Source: JBMZCV01 sp049613665 (GTDB taxonomy: Bacteria; Bacteroidota; Bacteroidia; Chitinophagales; UBA2359). From it: a stretch of 64,000 nt of DNA. The position numbers were made by a program, and so were the translations under genes. Below, in pieces: positions 35,689-44,773 of the stretch. Position 1 is the first letter of the stretch. Every line of letters begins with the position of its first letter. The stretch is taken from contig JBMZCV010000001.1 in assembly GCA_049613665.1 (NCBI GenBank), positions 47,252-111,251 of the forward strand. Direction: 5' to 3'. The notes under the pieces are model-generated. The model was not told the DNA's origin. It did no database searches and saw nothing but the letters and a program-made list of their open reading frames with translations.

Positions 35689-37755
35689 CTATTTCGTTAA
35701 AATAACTTTTTCGTTATACAACATTTCTGTTTCGCCATATATTTGCATCAAATAAACCCCTGCCGCTTGTTGGCTCAAATCAAATTTGAAAATATTTTGC
35801 TGAACAGCAACTGCTTTTTTCTCATAAATAGTACGGCCACTAAAGTCAAACATCACGATATGTAGGTCTTCCTTTTTCGCCAAATTGACTTTCAAATTTA
35901 ACATATCTTGTGTCGGATTTGGATATGATTTAATGTTTTGAACAGTAGTAATATTGTCTTCCACGCCTGTTGGCAAATCGCTTTCTACACAAAAAATGCT
36001 TTGTTCAAACGTACCGAAATCTGGGTCTTGCATTTCCGTCAAAATATTTCCCTCCGCATCTGTCAACGAATAGTAGCCACTCGTAGTAGCACCTACCATA
36101 CCATCGCCATAAGAGTCTCTGATAATCAATTTGTAACAGCCATTTGGCAAACATAAATCTTGTGTAATGTTGCTAAAACTTGCAAAACCAGTACCACTAT
36201 GAAAAGTCATTGTTGGGTCGAATTCATCTCTAATTTCAAAAGATGTCTCTTCACCATAATCATCAGTGTTTAAATTTAGAGTGATTAGGTTGTTTGCAAA
36301 AGTGAAAGAAGTAGATAAAATATCATTGCTGGCATCTCCATCTGTTACGCCATTTGGAGCAGACAACAAAATTTCGTAAGAATGTTGGTCATTATCATAA
36401 ATATTCAACATTGGCAAGGCTATGGTTTCCCACTCTGCAAAAGCTAGGTTTCCGTTCCAGAAATAGTTTTGAAAAGAACCACCATCAACACGATACAAAA
36501 CAAGCATACTTGTTAGCGTTTCTTCACCATTGTTTCTGATACGCAATTTTGGTTCTACGACATTGTCACACAACAAACCTGTCGTATTTTCAAGCTCAAA
36601 AGCCTGTGCATCAACCGCAAATTGTGGTGTATCTTTATAATAAATCAACTGCGAGCTAATGATATAATACGGATTTCCTCCTTCGTCACAACTTCCACCA
36701 GCACAATCGGCTGCCGTACAGTCTGGATTTTGATTGTTGCACAAGTTGGTATAAGGTTGCAAGTTGTAGTCAATGGTGAGTGGCTCGTTTGGAGCGGCTA
36801 GAAAAGAAATGTCGTAATCGGAAGGGTCTGCTTTATCGCCAGGACACCAGCCTGCACGATTGTATTGCCAAGTACCTGCTTGTGGTGAAACAGGATTATC
36901 AGCACAGTCGGCACGCCACAAAAATTGCGAAAAAGTTTGGCTGCTCATACCATCTACTTCAATATGATGTGTTTTGGGCGAAAATTCTGCCGCATTATCC
37001 GTATAGCCAAAACCATGACCTGTATTAAAAATACGTACTTTTGCACCGTGCATTTCTGGGTCTGCATTTACGGTAATTGGCGTTAAGAAATTTTCTTCAA
37101 CATCCCAACCAATCTGACCATAAGCTACACTTCCTCTGTTCCAAAGATTGACCACCTTGTAAGCCTCTCGCTGTGCTTGGCCCTCTTCAAAATCGAAGCT
37201 AATAGAAATTTCCCAACCTGGATTTACCCAAGTGTCGATATAAATTTGTAGCATTACATCATTTCGCAACAAAGAAATATAATCACTCATATCGCTTGTG
37301 AAAGACCATTCCCAAGAAGGACTAAAACTACCACCATAAGGTGTAATAAATCTGAAAATCTCGAAATGTTCCAGTACCTCAAAAGGCTCGTTCCAAGTAG
37401 AATCAATTTGTAGAATATTGCCGCTCATATCGAAAGTCGTATCAATCGTTGCTACGGTAGAATCCATCATGCCTGTTGGTATAAGCACATCAATATCGCC
37501 ATATCTATCCCAATCATCGCAGCCACCATCTGGGCAGCCGATAGTAAAATTCATGGTTGCTTGAGCTATTTGCACATTTTCGTGCGGAAATTCAAAGGTA
37601 TTTCGCACCGAGCGACGATTTTCGCCACCAAAATAAATGTGTTCTTTGTCAAAAGTATTTACAGAAATGGTTTGGGCTTGCACATCTGGCAAGCTAATAA
37701 GGCTAAAAAGCAGTAAAAAAAATAGGCTTTGCCAAGAAAGTAGCTGTTTTTGCAT
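35689..37755 (-). CDS. Secreted PNGase F-like peptide-N-glycosidase with T9SS sorting domain
   Basis: 688 residues. Signal peptide to about residue 28 (VQAQ). Residues 50-330 match the two-domain PNGase F fold: GCPDGGCDDWDRYGD with Asp83, EIFRFITPY with Glu132 and TGHGFGYTDNAAEF with Glu257, corresponding by my recollection to the catalytic Asp60, Glu118 and Glu206 of the flavobacterial enzyme; WQYNRAGWCPGDK also fits. That enzyme releases N-linked glycans from asparagine. Residues 390-480 are an Ig/CARDB-like domain, then a beta-sandwich domain (CYKLIIRDSYGDGM), and the last 75 residues a type A T9SS sorting domain (SYPNPTQDMLNLKV ... GVYLMQIYG). Predicted to be secreted or surface-anchored. 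Single gene. Confidence 0.88.
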   Translation of the reverse strand: MQKQLLSWQSLFFLLLFSLISLPDVQAQTISVNTFDKEHIYFGGENRRSVRNTFEFPHENVQIAQATMNFTIGCPDGGCDDWDRYGDIDVLIPTGMMDSTVATIDTTFDMSGNILQIDSTWNEPFEVLEHFEIFRFITPYGGSFSPSWEWSFTSDMSDYISLLRNDVMLQIYIDTWVNPGWEISISFDFEEGQAQREAYKVVNLWNRGSVAYGQIGWDVEENFLTPITVNADPEMHGAKVRIFNTGHGFGYTDNAAEFSPKTHHIEVDGMSSQTFSQFLWRADCADNPVSPQAGTWQYNRAGWCPGDKADPSDYDISFLAAPNEPLTIDYNLQPYTNLCNNQNPDCTAADCAGGSCDEGGNPYYIISSQLIYYKDTPQFAVDAQAFELENTTGLLCDNVVEPKLRIRNNGEETLTSMLVLYRVDGGSFQNYFWNGNLAFAEWETIALPMLNIYDNDQHSYEILLSAPNGVTDGDASNDILSTSFTFANNLITLNLNTDDYGEETSFEIRDEFDPTMTFHSGTGFASFSNITQDLCLPNGCYKLIIRDSYGDGMVGATTSGYYSLTDAEGNILTEMQDPDFGTFEQSIFCVESDLPTGVEDNITTVQNIKSYPNPTQDMLNLKVNLAKKEDLHIVMFDFSGRTIYEKKAVAVQQNIFKFDLSQQAAGVYLMQIYGETEMLYNEKVILTK

Positions 37756-37892
37756 GGTGATTTGTTTTTTTTATTTAAAAAAGTTTTTTCCAAAAGCTAA
37801 GATAGCTAATGTTTTTGAGAAGCCTAAATATACAAAAGAAAAAAATGCTTGTTTGCAAAATGAATGACACGAAAGGAATAGGCATAAAAAAA

Positions 37893-37920
37893 AGCAAATG
37901 CGAAAAACATTTGCTATTCT
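37893..37920. terminator. Terminator of the universal stress protein gene
   Basis: AGCAAATG and CATTTGCT stem preceded by a run of A (T-run on the minus strand), 44 bp past the minus-strand stop at 37964. Confidence 0.75.
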
Positions 37921-37963
37921 TATTTTTTAAAGTAGAATAATATCATTTTTTTTTAACTAAATG

Positions 37964-38797
37964 CTACCCAAATTTTTCCTCTGGCAAAATGAGTAAAGGA
38001 CTATCAAAATCGTGAACCATTTTTGAGGTAATACTAGAATGTAGCATAGAATCTACAAAACTACGAGACTTGCGAAACATCGCCAGCAAGTCGGCATCAT
38101 TTTGTTTCGCATATGTTTTAATACCGCTACTCACATAGCGAGTTTCTATCACTTCCAATACAAAAGGTGATTTGATAAGTTTTTCTAAAGCACGTTTATA
38201 ATCTCTAGCAAGTTGTATTGCCTTTTTTGTCAAATGATTGCTCACATGCACAAAGCGTATGGTAGCATGAAACAACATTGCAAAATCATCTAGTTTTTGG
38301 ATAGCCAAGATATTATCGTCAGTTAGGGCTGTCGGAAAAACAATCGTGCTAATATTTTTGAAAGACTTTTGTTGCTCAGGAATCAGCATAACAGGCATTG
38401 TAGCATCTGCTATCATTTCTTCGATATTGCTACCAAACAAAAAATCTTTGAACGTGCGATTTTGGGTTGTACAAGCTACTAGCCATTCAAACTGATAAGT
38501 TTGGCTGCAAGCTTTGAGTTTTTTTGTCAAATTGCCACGTTTAATCACCGTTTCAAAACTTATCTTGCTGTCAATATCTTTCAAAAAATCATGAAAGCGA
38601 GGCCAAATTTCTGCTTCTTTTGCCTCCATAGTAGCTCGCAGTTCTCTTGGGGTAAAACGATGGTCTGGCACTTGCAAGTCATATACATGAAGCAGCGTAA
38701 TATCTTTGTGCAATTGATTGGCCAAAGCAATGGCATAATCAAGGGCTTTGCGTGAATTTGCCGAAAAGTCAGTAGGAAAAAGTATGCTATTTGTCAT
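37964..38797 (-). CDS. Universal stress protein with two UspA domains
   Basis: 277 residues from the ATG at 38797 (MTNSILFPTDFSANSRKALD); the longer frame starting at 38893 would read through a repeat element and is rejected. First Usp domain residues 1-145, ending ATMPVMLIPE with the GSNIEEMIADA box; second domain residues 155-277 ending SPLLILPEEK. The N-terminal VTDFS-like FPTDFSANS and GSN-type nucleotide loop suggest ATP binding in the first half. Cytoplasmic stress protein; the trigger is unknown. No neighbour in an operon. Confidence 0.93.
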   Translation of the reverse strand: MTNSILFPTDFSANSRKALDYAIALANQLHKDITLLHVYDLQVPDHRFTPRELRATMEAKEAEIWPRFHDFLKDIDSKISFETVIKRGNLTKKLKACSQTYQFEWLVACTTQNRTFKDFLFGSNIEEMIADATMPVMLIPEQQKSFKNISTIVFPTALTDDNILAIQKLDDFAMLFHATIRFVHVSNHLTKKAIQLARDYKRALEKLIKSPFVLEVIETRYVSSGIKTYAKQNDADLLAMFRKSRSFVDSMLHSSITSKMVHDFDSPLLILPEEKFG

Positions 38798-38832
38798 GCT
38801 AAATATTTGGAGTTGTGAGTGATTGAGATTGT

Positions 38833-38935
38833 AAATAGTTGGACAAATTTGTACTACAAATTGTGGAAGCTTACACCTTAGTTTTAAAGGCATTAGTCCA
38901 ATTCATCTTATTATTAAATAGTGCTTGGTACTTAG
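38833..38935. repeat. 104-bp-family element upstream of the universal stress gene
   Basis: Reads TAGTTGGACAAATTTGTACT at the left and AAATAGTGCTTGGTACTTA at the right, the inverted orientation of the family, with a diverged central hairpin (GCTTACACCTTA / TAAAGGCATTAG). It lies 36 bp upstream of the chosen start and probably overlaps the promoter region. Confidence 0.7.
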
Positions 38936-39090
38936 CTTCTTTATTTGACAGTTGCTGACAATGACAAGTTTAAGCTTTATATCTGCTTTTTTAGTCATTT
39001 TAACATCAATTTTAGGTTAAAAAGTTCAAGTTTTAAGTAGAAAATAAAAAATAAGATAGATAATAGCATATTTTTTTCCGCAAAAAATCA

Positions 39091-39098
39091 TATCTTTG
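39091..39098 (+). promoter_or_regulatory. -7 element for rpmH
   Basis: TATCTTTG (consensus TAnnTTTG), 87 bp before the rpmH ATG, followed by the CGG often seen just after this box. No TTTG at the expected -33 position. Confidence 0.55.
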
Positions 39099-39185
39099 CG
39101 GCCTTACAAAATTGATAGGGAACATGATAAACCTATTAAATTTGTCAAAAAAAATAAATGTCAAAAAAAATAAAATATACTTGTC

Positions 39186-39344
39186 ATGAAAAGAACGTTT
39201 CAACCTTCTCGCAAAAAAAGAATAAACAAGCACGGTTTTAGAGAAAGAATGGGTACAAAAGCTGGCCGCAAAGTGTTGGCTAGAAGAAGAGCAAAAGGCC
39301 GTCACAAACTAACGGTTTCTGATGAAAGAACAATGAAAGTATAA
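39186..39344 (+). CDS. rpmH: 50S ribosomal protein L34
   Basis: 52 residues: MKRTFQPSRKKRINKHGFRE, then RMGTKAGRKVLARRRAKGRH and a short tail ending TMKV. Small basic protein of the large ribosomal subunit. Heads the conserved rpmH-rnpA-yidD cluster. Its own terminator follows immediately. Confidence 0.98.
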   Translation: MKRTFQPSRKKRINKHGFRERMGTKAGRKVLARRRAKGRHKLTVSDERTMKV

Positions 39345-39392
39345 TTTTTGCTTTCTCATTATCTATTTATTAAAACTAAATAGCTTTTAAAA

Positions 39393-39433
39393 CAGTTGGC
39401 AATAAAAACGAATTTATTGCCAACTGCTTTTTA
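39393..39433 (+). terminator. Terminator after rpmH
   Basis: CAGTTGGCAATAAA and TTTATTGCCAACTG form a perfect 14-bp stem followed by CTTTTT, 48 bp after the rpmH stop. It should lower read-through into rnpA, a sensible arrangement given the very different amounts needed. Confidence 0.85.
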
Positions 39434-39520
39434 TATATACAATAGTAAAAAGCTCAAATATCGTTTTTTCTAAAAAAGACATTGATACAATTGCTTTTTT
39501 TATCAAAACTCTTTTTTTTT

Positions 39521-39952
39521 ATGCTTCCTGCAAAACAAACTCGGTTTACGCTAACAAAAAAAGAGCGATTGAAGAGTAGCAAAATCATTAGCGATATTTT
39601 TGATATAGGCCAAACGAAAGTCATTTATCCTTTTCGCATTGTTTGGCTCGAAACTCCACTCAATTCTTCTTTTCCTGTGCAGTTTGGCATTAGTGTATCT
39701 ACCCGAAAAATGCCAACAGCCGTTGCTCGAAATCGTATCAAACGACAAGCACGAGAAGCCTACCGCTTGCACAAACACCTACTTTATGATACGCTAAACG
39801 CCAAAAAAGAACAAGACCAAAACAAACAAGTTGCTGTCATGTTTATTTATTTGAGCAAAAAACATTTGCCTTACTCATTTATTTCGGCTAAATTAGTATC
39901 CTGTCTTCAATATTTATGTCTTCAATATGAACAATCTCCAAAAACTGATTAA
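39521..39952 (+). CDS. rnpA: Ribonuclease P protein component
   Basis: 143 residues from the ATG at 39521 (MLPAKQTRFTLTKKERLKSS). Contains the RNR signature in VARNRIKRQAREAYR plus FGISVSTRKMPTA, both typical. Basic protein that binds the catalytic RNA of RNase P and helps remove tRNA 5' leaders. Overlaps the yidD start by 26 bp. Confidence 0.97.
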   Translation: MLPAKQTRFTLTKKERLKSSKIISDIFDIGQTKVIYPFRIVWLETPLNSSFPVQFGISVSTRKMPTAVARNRIKRQAREAYRLHKHLLYDTLNAKKEQDQNKQVAVMFIYLSKKHLPYSFISAKLVSCLQYLCLQYEQSPKTD

Positions 39953-40178
39953 TGTTATTTTTTATCCTATAAAAATACTATTAATATTTTTCGTCAGATT
40001 TTATCAACTCGTTATATCACCATTTTTGCCACCTACTTGTAGATATACACCTACTTGCTCACAATATGCACTCGAAGCTCTACGAAAACATGGCGTTTTT
40101 CGAGGAGGTTTTTTGGCCGCAAAACGTATTTTGTCGTGTCACCCTTGGGGCGGACATGGCCACGACCCTGTGCCTTAA
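39927..40178 (+). CDS. yidD: Membrane protein insertion efficiency factor YidD
   Basis: 83 residues with the family hallmarks FYQLVISPFLPPTCRYTPTC, SQYALEALRKHG and CHPWGGHGHDPVP (conserved Cys and HPWGG). Small amphipathic inner-membrane-associated protein that helps YidC-dependent insertion. Translationally coupled to rnpA by overlap; yidC is not adjacent. Confidence 0.97.
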   Translation: MNNLQKLINVIFYPIKILLIFFVRFYQLVISPFLPPTCRYTPTCSQYALEALRKHGVFRGGFLAAKRILSCHPWGGHGHDPVP

Positions 40179-40905
40179 ATTGGTTTTTAGGTAACTATTC
40201 CATACACCATAAAGTAAATTATGTTAATTGTTGATTTTTTCAAAAAACAACCACTCTCGCCGTTGCCGTGTGTTATCGTCAGCAGCTAAGAGGTAAATGA
40301 TTTGTTTTAAAAAATCTTTTAAGTATATGGAAAAAGTGACATATTTTTCTAGCCAAAAGTGATAAATATAAAAAGTAATAACCTATCGTCTTTTTTGTTG
40401 AAAATTATTTCAATCACAATAATTCAAGCATTTTTATAACAATTTTCAGTTGAATAAAAAAATGCCTTTTGACAAGGGAAACATACTATTTTTCAGTTCA
40501 AAAGGCTGTAAAACTTGCAAATAGTGGCCACCTTAGCCTAAAAAAAATAGTATGTTTAAGCCTTTGATAAAAAAATGTATAAATGTCCGAACTATTGTCA
40601 ATCAACATTTGCTACAAAAAATAAGTAATGACTGACAATAAACGTAAATCATTTTTGTTATTCAAATATGAAAGAGTTTGGCTCAGTTTTAGCGGCCTTT
40701 ATCAGATACACAAAAGCTGTTAAACAATGTTAAGCATTTGCAATAGTCAAACAAAAAGACTTATTTTAGTAAGTGGTACAGCTTTTTATCTAAGAAGCAA
40801 AAAAAAATCTACTGCGAAATCTTAAAAACTTCATAAGAGGCTGTTCTTTTTTTGGCTAAAAAAAAGAAACATCTAAATGGCCACTTATCAAAATCTCATC
40901 AGTTC
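40179..40905. other. Gene-free interval of about 730 bp with repeat elements
   Basis: Includes a degenerate half of the GGTGTTATC element near 40254-40315 (GTGTGTTATCGTCAGCAGC), a half GAAATGACATAT element near 40334 (GTGACATATTTTTCTAGCC), the full 180-bp element at 40417-40597 and a lone AGAGGCTGTT end at 40836. Confidence 0.65.
40417..40597. repeat. Hairpin element with CAATnnTTCGGACATTT ends, copy B (181 bp)
   Basis: Right end ATGTCCGAACTATTG intact; left end (CAATAATTCAAGCATTT) decayed. Core nearly identical to copy A, including AACATACTATTTTT / AAATAGTATGTT. Confidence 0.9.
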
Positions 40906-42558
40906 ATGAAATTTTTAAAACACACATCTTTAATAATTCTGACTTTTTTGTTGAGTCTTACGCTCATGAATTTTTCTACTATGAAGAGCGATTTATTTGA
41001 AATGACAAAAAACTTGGAACTATTTACCAATATTTTTAGAGAATTGGAAGCTCACTATGTCGATGAAATAAGCCCAGACAAGCTAGTGACAACAGGCATT
41101 GATGCTATGCTCAATTCGTTAGACCCATACACCAATTTTATTTCGGAAAGCGATATGAGTAGCTATCGCTTGCAAACAACAGGCAAATATGGTGGTGTAG
41201 GTGCTTTAATCAGAAAAAACGAGGAATATGTTATTATTGCAGAACCCTACGAGGGATTTCCTGCTCATAAAGTCGATTTGCGTGCTGGCGATAAGTTGCT
41301 CAAAATTGATGGCAAGTCGGTAAAAGGAAAAAACACAAACGATATTAGCAAGTTGCTGAAAGGTTCGCCAAATACTAAGGTAGATATTGTGGTAGAGCGT
41401 TTGGGCGAAAGCAAGCCTTTGACAAAAACAATTGAACGTGAGGAAATAAAAATTGAAAGTGTTCCTTATTATGGTATGCTAAATGATAAAACAGGCTACA
41501 TTACACTAACAAGTTTTACTGAAAATTGTAGTGAAGATGTGGGCAATGCGTTGCAAGAGCTAAAAGAAAAACACAATATAGAATCAGTTGTTCTTGATTT
41601 ACGTTCCAATCCTGGCGGTCTTTTGACAGAAGCTATTAATGTAGCTAATATTTTTCTGCCAAGAGGCGAAATGATTGTTAGTACAAAAGGACGAGATTAT
41701 AAAGAAAAGAAAGATTATAAGTCTAAACAAAAACCTATTGATACCGAAATTCCTTTGGCAATATTGATAGATAGAGGCTCGGCATCGGCAAGCGAGATTG
41801 TGGCTGGCGTGATGCAAGATTACGATAGAGCTATTGTGATTGGAAAACGTAGCTTTGGCAAAGGTCTGGTGCAAACGACGAAAAATGTAGCTTTCAATAA
41901 TAAAGTGAAAATGACAACCGCAAAGTATTATTTGCCTAGCGACCGTTGTATTCAGGCTATCAACTATTCGGGAAAGTATGGCGATAATCCAGAAAAAGTA
42001 CCAGATTCGTTGCGAACTGCTTTCAAGACTAGCACAGGCCGAATAGTGTATGATGCAGGTGGCATTGACCCAGATATTGAAACAAAAAATCAAGAGTATA
42101 GCAACATTGCTATCAGTCTTATTCAAAAGCAGCTAGTGTTTGATTATGCAACAAAGTATCGTCAAGAAAATGAGTCTATTCCAATGCCAGATAAATTTGA
42201 ATTGACAGACCAAGATTTTGATAAATTTGTCGCTTTTTTGGCGAATAAAAAGTACGATTACGAAACTTCAAGCGAAAGGTTATTGGAAAAATTAAAAGAA
42301 AATGCAGAGAAAGAAAATTATTTGACGGCCATAGAATCTGAACTAACAGATTTGAAAAATAAAATTAAGCATGATAAAAAACAAGACCTTCAAAAATTTA
42401 AAAGCGAACTAAAGCAATTGTTGGAATATGAAATTGTGATGCGTTATCATTTTCAAAAAGGCGAAATTCAAGAAGCTTTAGAAGATGACAAAAGTGTAAA
42501 AGAAGCACTAAGCGTATTGGGAAGTAATACGAAATATCGTCAGCTTCTGAAAAAATAA
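40906..42558 (+). CDS. S41-family carboxy-terminal processing protease, first of a tandem pair
   Basis: 550 residues from the ATG at 40906 (MKFLKHTSLIILTFLLSLTL), which gives an N-terminal membrane anchor or signal; an upstream TTG start lies in a repeat end and is rejected. Order: cap segment with SLDPYTNFIS, PDZ domain (about 80-170, GYGG-like GVGALIRK and AHKVDLRAGDKLLKIDGKSV), then the peptidase S41 core with catalytic Ser in GSASASE (about 292) and Lys in FGKGLVQ (about 318). CtpA-type enzymes cleave C-termini of periplasmic proteins. The C-terminal 120 residues are a charged helical tail. rnpA-yidD followed by S41 genes is a recurring Bacteroidota order. Confidence 0.94.
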   Translation: MKFLKHTSLIILTFLLSLTLMNFSTMKSDLFEMTKNLELFTNIFRELEAHYVDEISPDKLVTTGIDAMLNSLDPYTNFISESDMSSYRLQTTGKYGGVGALIRKNEEYVIIAEPYEGFPAHKVDLRAGDKLLKIDGKSVKGKNTNDISKLLKGSPNTKVDIVVERLGESKPLTKTIEREEIKIESVPYYGMLNDKTGYITLTSFTENCSEDVGNALQELKEKHNIESVVLDLRSNPGGLLTEAINVANIFLPRGEMIVSTKGRDYKEKKDYKSKQKPIDTEIPLAILIDRGSASASEIVAGVMQDYDRAIVIGKRSFGKGLVQTTKNVAFNNKVKMTTAKYYLPSDRCIQAINYSGKYGDNPEKVPDSLRTAFKTSTGRIVYDAGGIDPDIETKNQEYSNIAISLIQKQLVFDYATKYRQENESIPMPDKFELTDQDFDKFVAFLANKKYDYETSSERLLEKLKENAEKENYLTAIESELTDLKNKIKHDKKQDLQKFKSELKQLLEYEIVMRYHFQKGEIQEALEDDKSVKEALSVLGSNTKYRQLLKK

Positions 42559-42572
42559 ACTAAAATGCCTTT

Positions 42573-42661
42573 CAGTGCCAAACATTAATAAATGTAGCTT
42601 CTTTGATTTGCTAACACATTGAAAATCAAGGTATTAGCTTTCACAAATAGGCAATTTGTTT
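42573..42661. repeat. Degenerate 104-bp-family element between the two protease genes
   Basis: GTGCCAAACATTAATAAA, then the hairpin GCTAACACATTGA / TCAAGGTATTAGC, then CACAAATAGGCAATTTG. The stem keeps pairing through compensatory changes compared with other copies. Confidence 0.65.
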
Positions 42662-42722
42662 TTTATGTTTCGCTAAAGGTTGTTTAAAAAATATTTAAAA
42701 ACACACAAATAATTCATATATC

Positions 42723-44390
42723 ATGCGAAAAAAATCAATAAAACCAGCACATATATTTTTAACTCTATTTTTTTCAAGTATAATTTTTTATGCTTTTTCG
42801 GTCGATAATCGTCTTTTCGAAATTAGCAAAAACATTCAATTATATACAAAACTATATCGTGAAGTAAACAAGTATTATGTAGATGAAGTAGAACCTGCTG
42901 GTCTCATGCGAAAAGGTATTGATGGTATGCTAAAATCGCTAGATCCATTTACCAACTACATCACAGAAGCACAGATAGAAGGCTACAAATTAGACCAAAA
43001 TAGTGCTGCTGCCAATATTGGTGTAAGTCTAAAAATGAGAGACGATTATGTGATGATTTCGGAAGTGGTAGAAGCCCAACCTGCTCACAAAGTTGGCTTG
43101 ATGGTGGGCGACCTCATTACTAACATAGATGGTGAAGATATAAAAGGAAGAAGCGTTGATGAAGTAAAAAGAGTATTGACAGGACAACCAAACTCAGAAG
43201 TGCTACTAAAAATCAAAAGAGATGGAAAAATGTTGCCTGAAACCATTACTGCAACTCGTGATAAAGACCAATCGAAAGCTGTGCCTTATTATGGTATGCT
43301 AGACGAAAATACAGGATATATCAAGCTCAAAACTTTCTTGAAAAGAGGCTGTACCAAAGAAGTGATAGATGCTTTCAATGACTTGAAAAAAAATAATGAA
43401 TTGGAAACGCTCGTTTTCGATTTGCGTTTCAATGGTGGAGGTTTGCTAGATGAAGCTATAAAAATGGTAAATATTTTTGTAGAAAAAAACCAATTGGTTG
43501 TTAGCACAAAAGGAAAAACAGAAGCATGGAAAAAAGAGTATAAAACTCGTGAAAATCCTGTTGATACTGATATTCCAATTGTAGTTTTGGTAAATAATCG
43601 CTCGGCATCGGCATCTGAAATTTTCGCTGGTTCTATGCAAGACCTAGACAGAGGCGTAGTGTTAGGACAGTTGAGCTATGGAAAAGGCTTGGTGCAACAA
43701 ACTAAAGATATTGGCTACAACTCAAAACTAAAACTAACCGTTGCAAAATACTATACGCCTAGCGGTCGCTGCGTACAAGCCATCAATTATTCGGATAGAT
43801 ACAAAAATAAAGATGGCGTATCAAAAATGCCTGATTCTTTACGAACAGCTTTTAAAACAAAAAATGGTCGAACTATTTATGATGGAAGTGGTGTAGAACC
43901 CGATATTTTGATAGCAAGACCAATAGTGCCAAATATCGTAAAAAGTTTGCTCGACAATCATTTAATTTTAGATTATGCTACGCAATATCGCCTCAAAAAT
44001 GATAGTATCGCAAAAGCTCAAGCATTTAAATTTACAGATAAAGATTTTGAAGACTTTGCAAAATATGTGAGTACCAAAAGTTATGATTATGATACAAAAA
44101 CCGAAAAAACTTTAGAAAGGCTAAAAATAAGCTCTGAAAAAGAAAAATATCAAGAGGCAATTACCAATACCTTAACAGCTTTGCAAGAAAAAATTAGTGC
44201 CGAAAAATCGAAAGATTTGCAAAAGCACAAAAAAATGATTCAACGACTGTTAGAGCAAGAAATTGTTACGAGATATTATTATCAAACAGGAGAAGTAGAA
44301 ATTGGGCTAGACCAAGATGATGAAGTAGCACAAGCTATCGAAATTTTGAAAAAACAAGATAAGTATGACGAAATTTTAGCAAAAAAGTAG
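42723..44390 (+). CDS. S41-family carboxy-terminal processing protease, second of a tandem pair
   Basis: 555 residues. N-terminal signal/anchor (HIFLTLFFSSIIFYAF), SLDPFTNYIT, PDZ domain (NIGVSLKMRDDYVMIS, AHKVGLMVGDLITNIDGEDI), catalytic Ser in RSASASE (about 293) and Lys in YGKGLVQQ (about 319). Same layout and a similar charged tail as the gene before it, so the two arose by tandem duplication and have diverged considerably. Likely periplasmic; different substrates for the pair are plausible. Confidence 0.94.
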   Translation: MRKKSIKPAHIFLTLFFSSIIFYAFSVDNRLFEISKNIQLYTKLYREVNKYYVDEVEPAGLMRKGIDGMLKSLDPFTNYITEAQIEGYKLDQNSAAANIGVSLKMRDDYVMISEVVEAQPAHKVGLMVGDLITNIDGEDIKGRSVDEVKRVLTGQPNSEVLLKIKRDGKMLPETITATRDKDQSKAVPYYGMLDENTGYIKLKTFLKRGCTKEVIDAFNDLKKNNELETLVFDLRFNGGGLLDEAIKMVNIFVEKNQLVVSTKGKTEAWKKEYKTRENPVDTDIPIVVLVNNRSASASEIFAGSMQDLDRGVVLGQLSYGKGLVQQTKDIGYNSKLKLTVAKYYTPSGRCVQAINYSDRYKNKDGVSKMPDSLRTAFKTKNGRTIYDGSGVEPDILIARPIVPNIVKSLLDNHLILDYATQYRLKNDSIAKAQAFKFTDKDFEDFAKYVSTKSYDYDTKTEKTLERLKISSEKEKYQEAITNTLTALQEKISAEKSKDLQKHKKMIQRLLEQEIVTRYYYQTGEVEIGLDQDDEVAQAIEILKKQDKYDEILAKK

Positions 44391-44418
44391 TTACTTGCAT
44401 CTTTTAGTACAAAAAATC

Positions 44419-44459
44419 TTAGGATTGAAAAAACTAGAAAAACGTTTTTTCAATCCTAA
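44419..44459 (+). terminator. Terminator of the protease pair
   Basis: TTAGGATTGAAAAAAC and GTTTTTTCAATCCTAA form a 15- to 16-bp stem just after the stop at 44390. Confidence 0.8.
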
Positions 44460-44628
44460 TTTATTTATAGGCTGTTTAGTTGCTTTGTAAAGTAAGTTTT
44501 TTTCAAATTTTCAGGGTATGAGAAATGACACATTTCTAAAAAGGCAATAGGTTATTGCTTTTTATATTGGACTCTTTTGGCTGAAAAAACAGGTCATTTC
44601 TATCTGTTGAAAGAAAAAACTTTAAACG

Positions 44629-44735
44629 TAAGTACCAAGCACTATTTAATAAACGATAGATTCGTTGCTAACGCATTGAAAACCAAGGTGTTAGTTTCGA
44701 CGAGATGTATCATTATTTTTGTCTATGTACTTACT
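44629..44735. repeat. 104-bp-family element upstream of the nucleotidyltransferase gene
   Basis: Begins GTAAGTACCAAGCACTATTT, has the hairpin CTAACGCATTGA / CCAAGGTGTTAG, and ends CTATGTACTTAC. Immediately before it (about 44470-44602) lie an AGAGGCTGTTT end and a GAAATGACACATTT ... GGTCATTTC hairpin. It supplies a false N-terminal extension to the next frame. Confidence 0.75.
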
Positions 44736-44773
44736 TAGATTTTTTTGTACACAAACATATAGAAAAACTAAAG

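Noticed and set aside
39033..39305. 90-codon minus-strand frame
   Set aside because: It is the shadow of rpmH on the opposite strand; the L34 protein is unmistakable.
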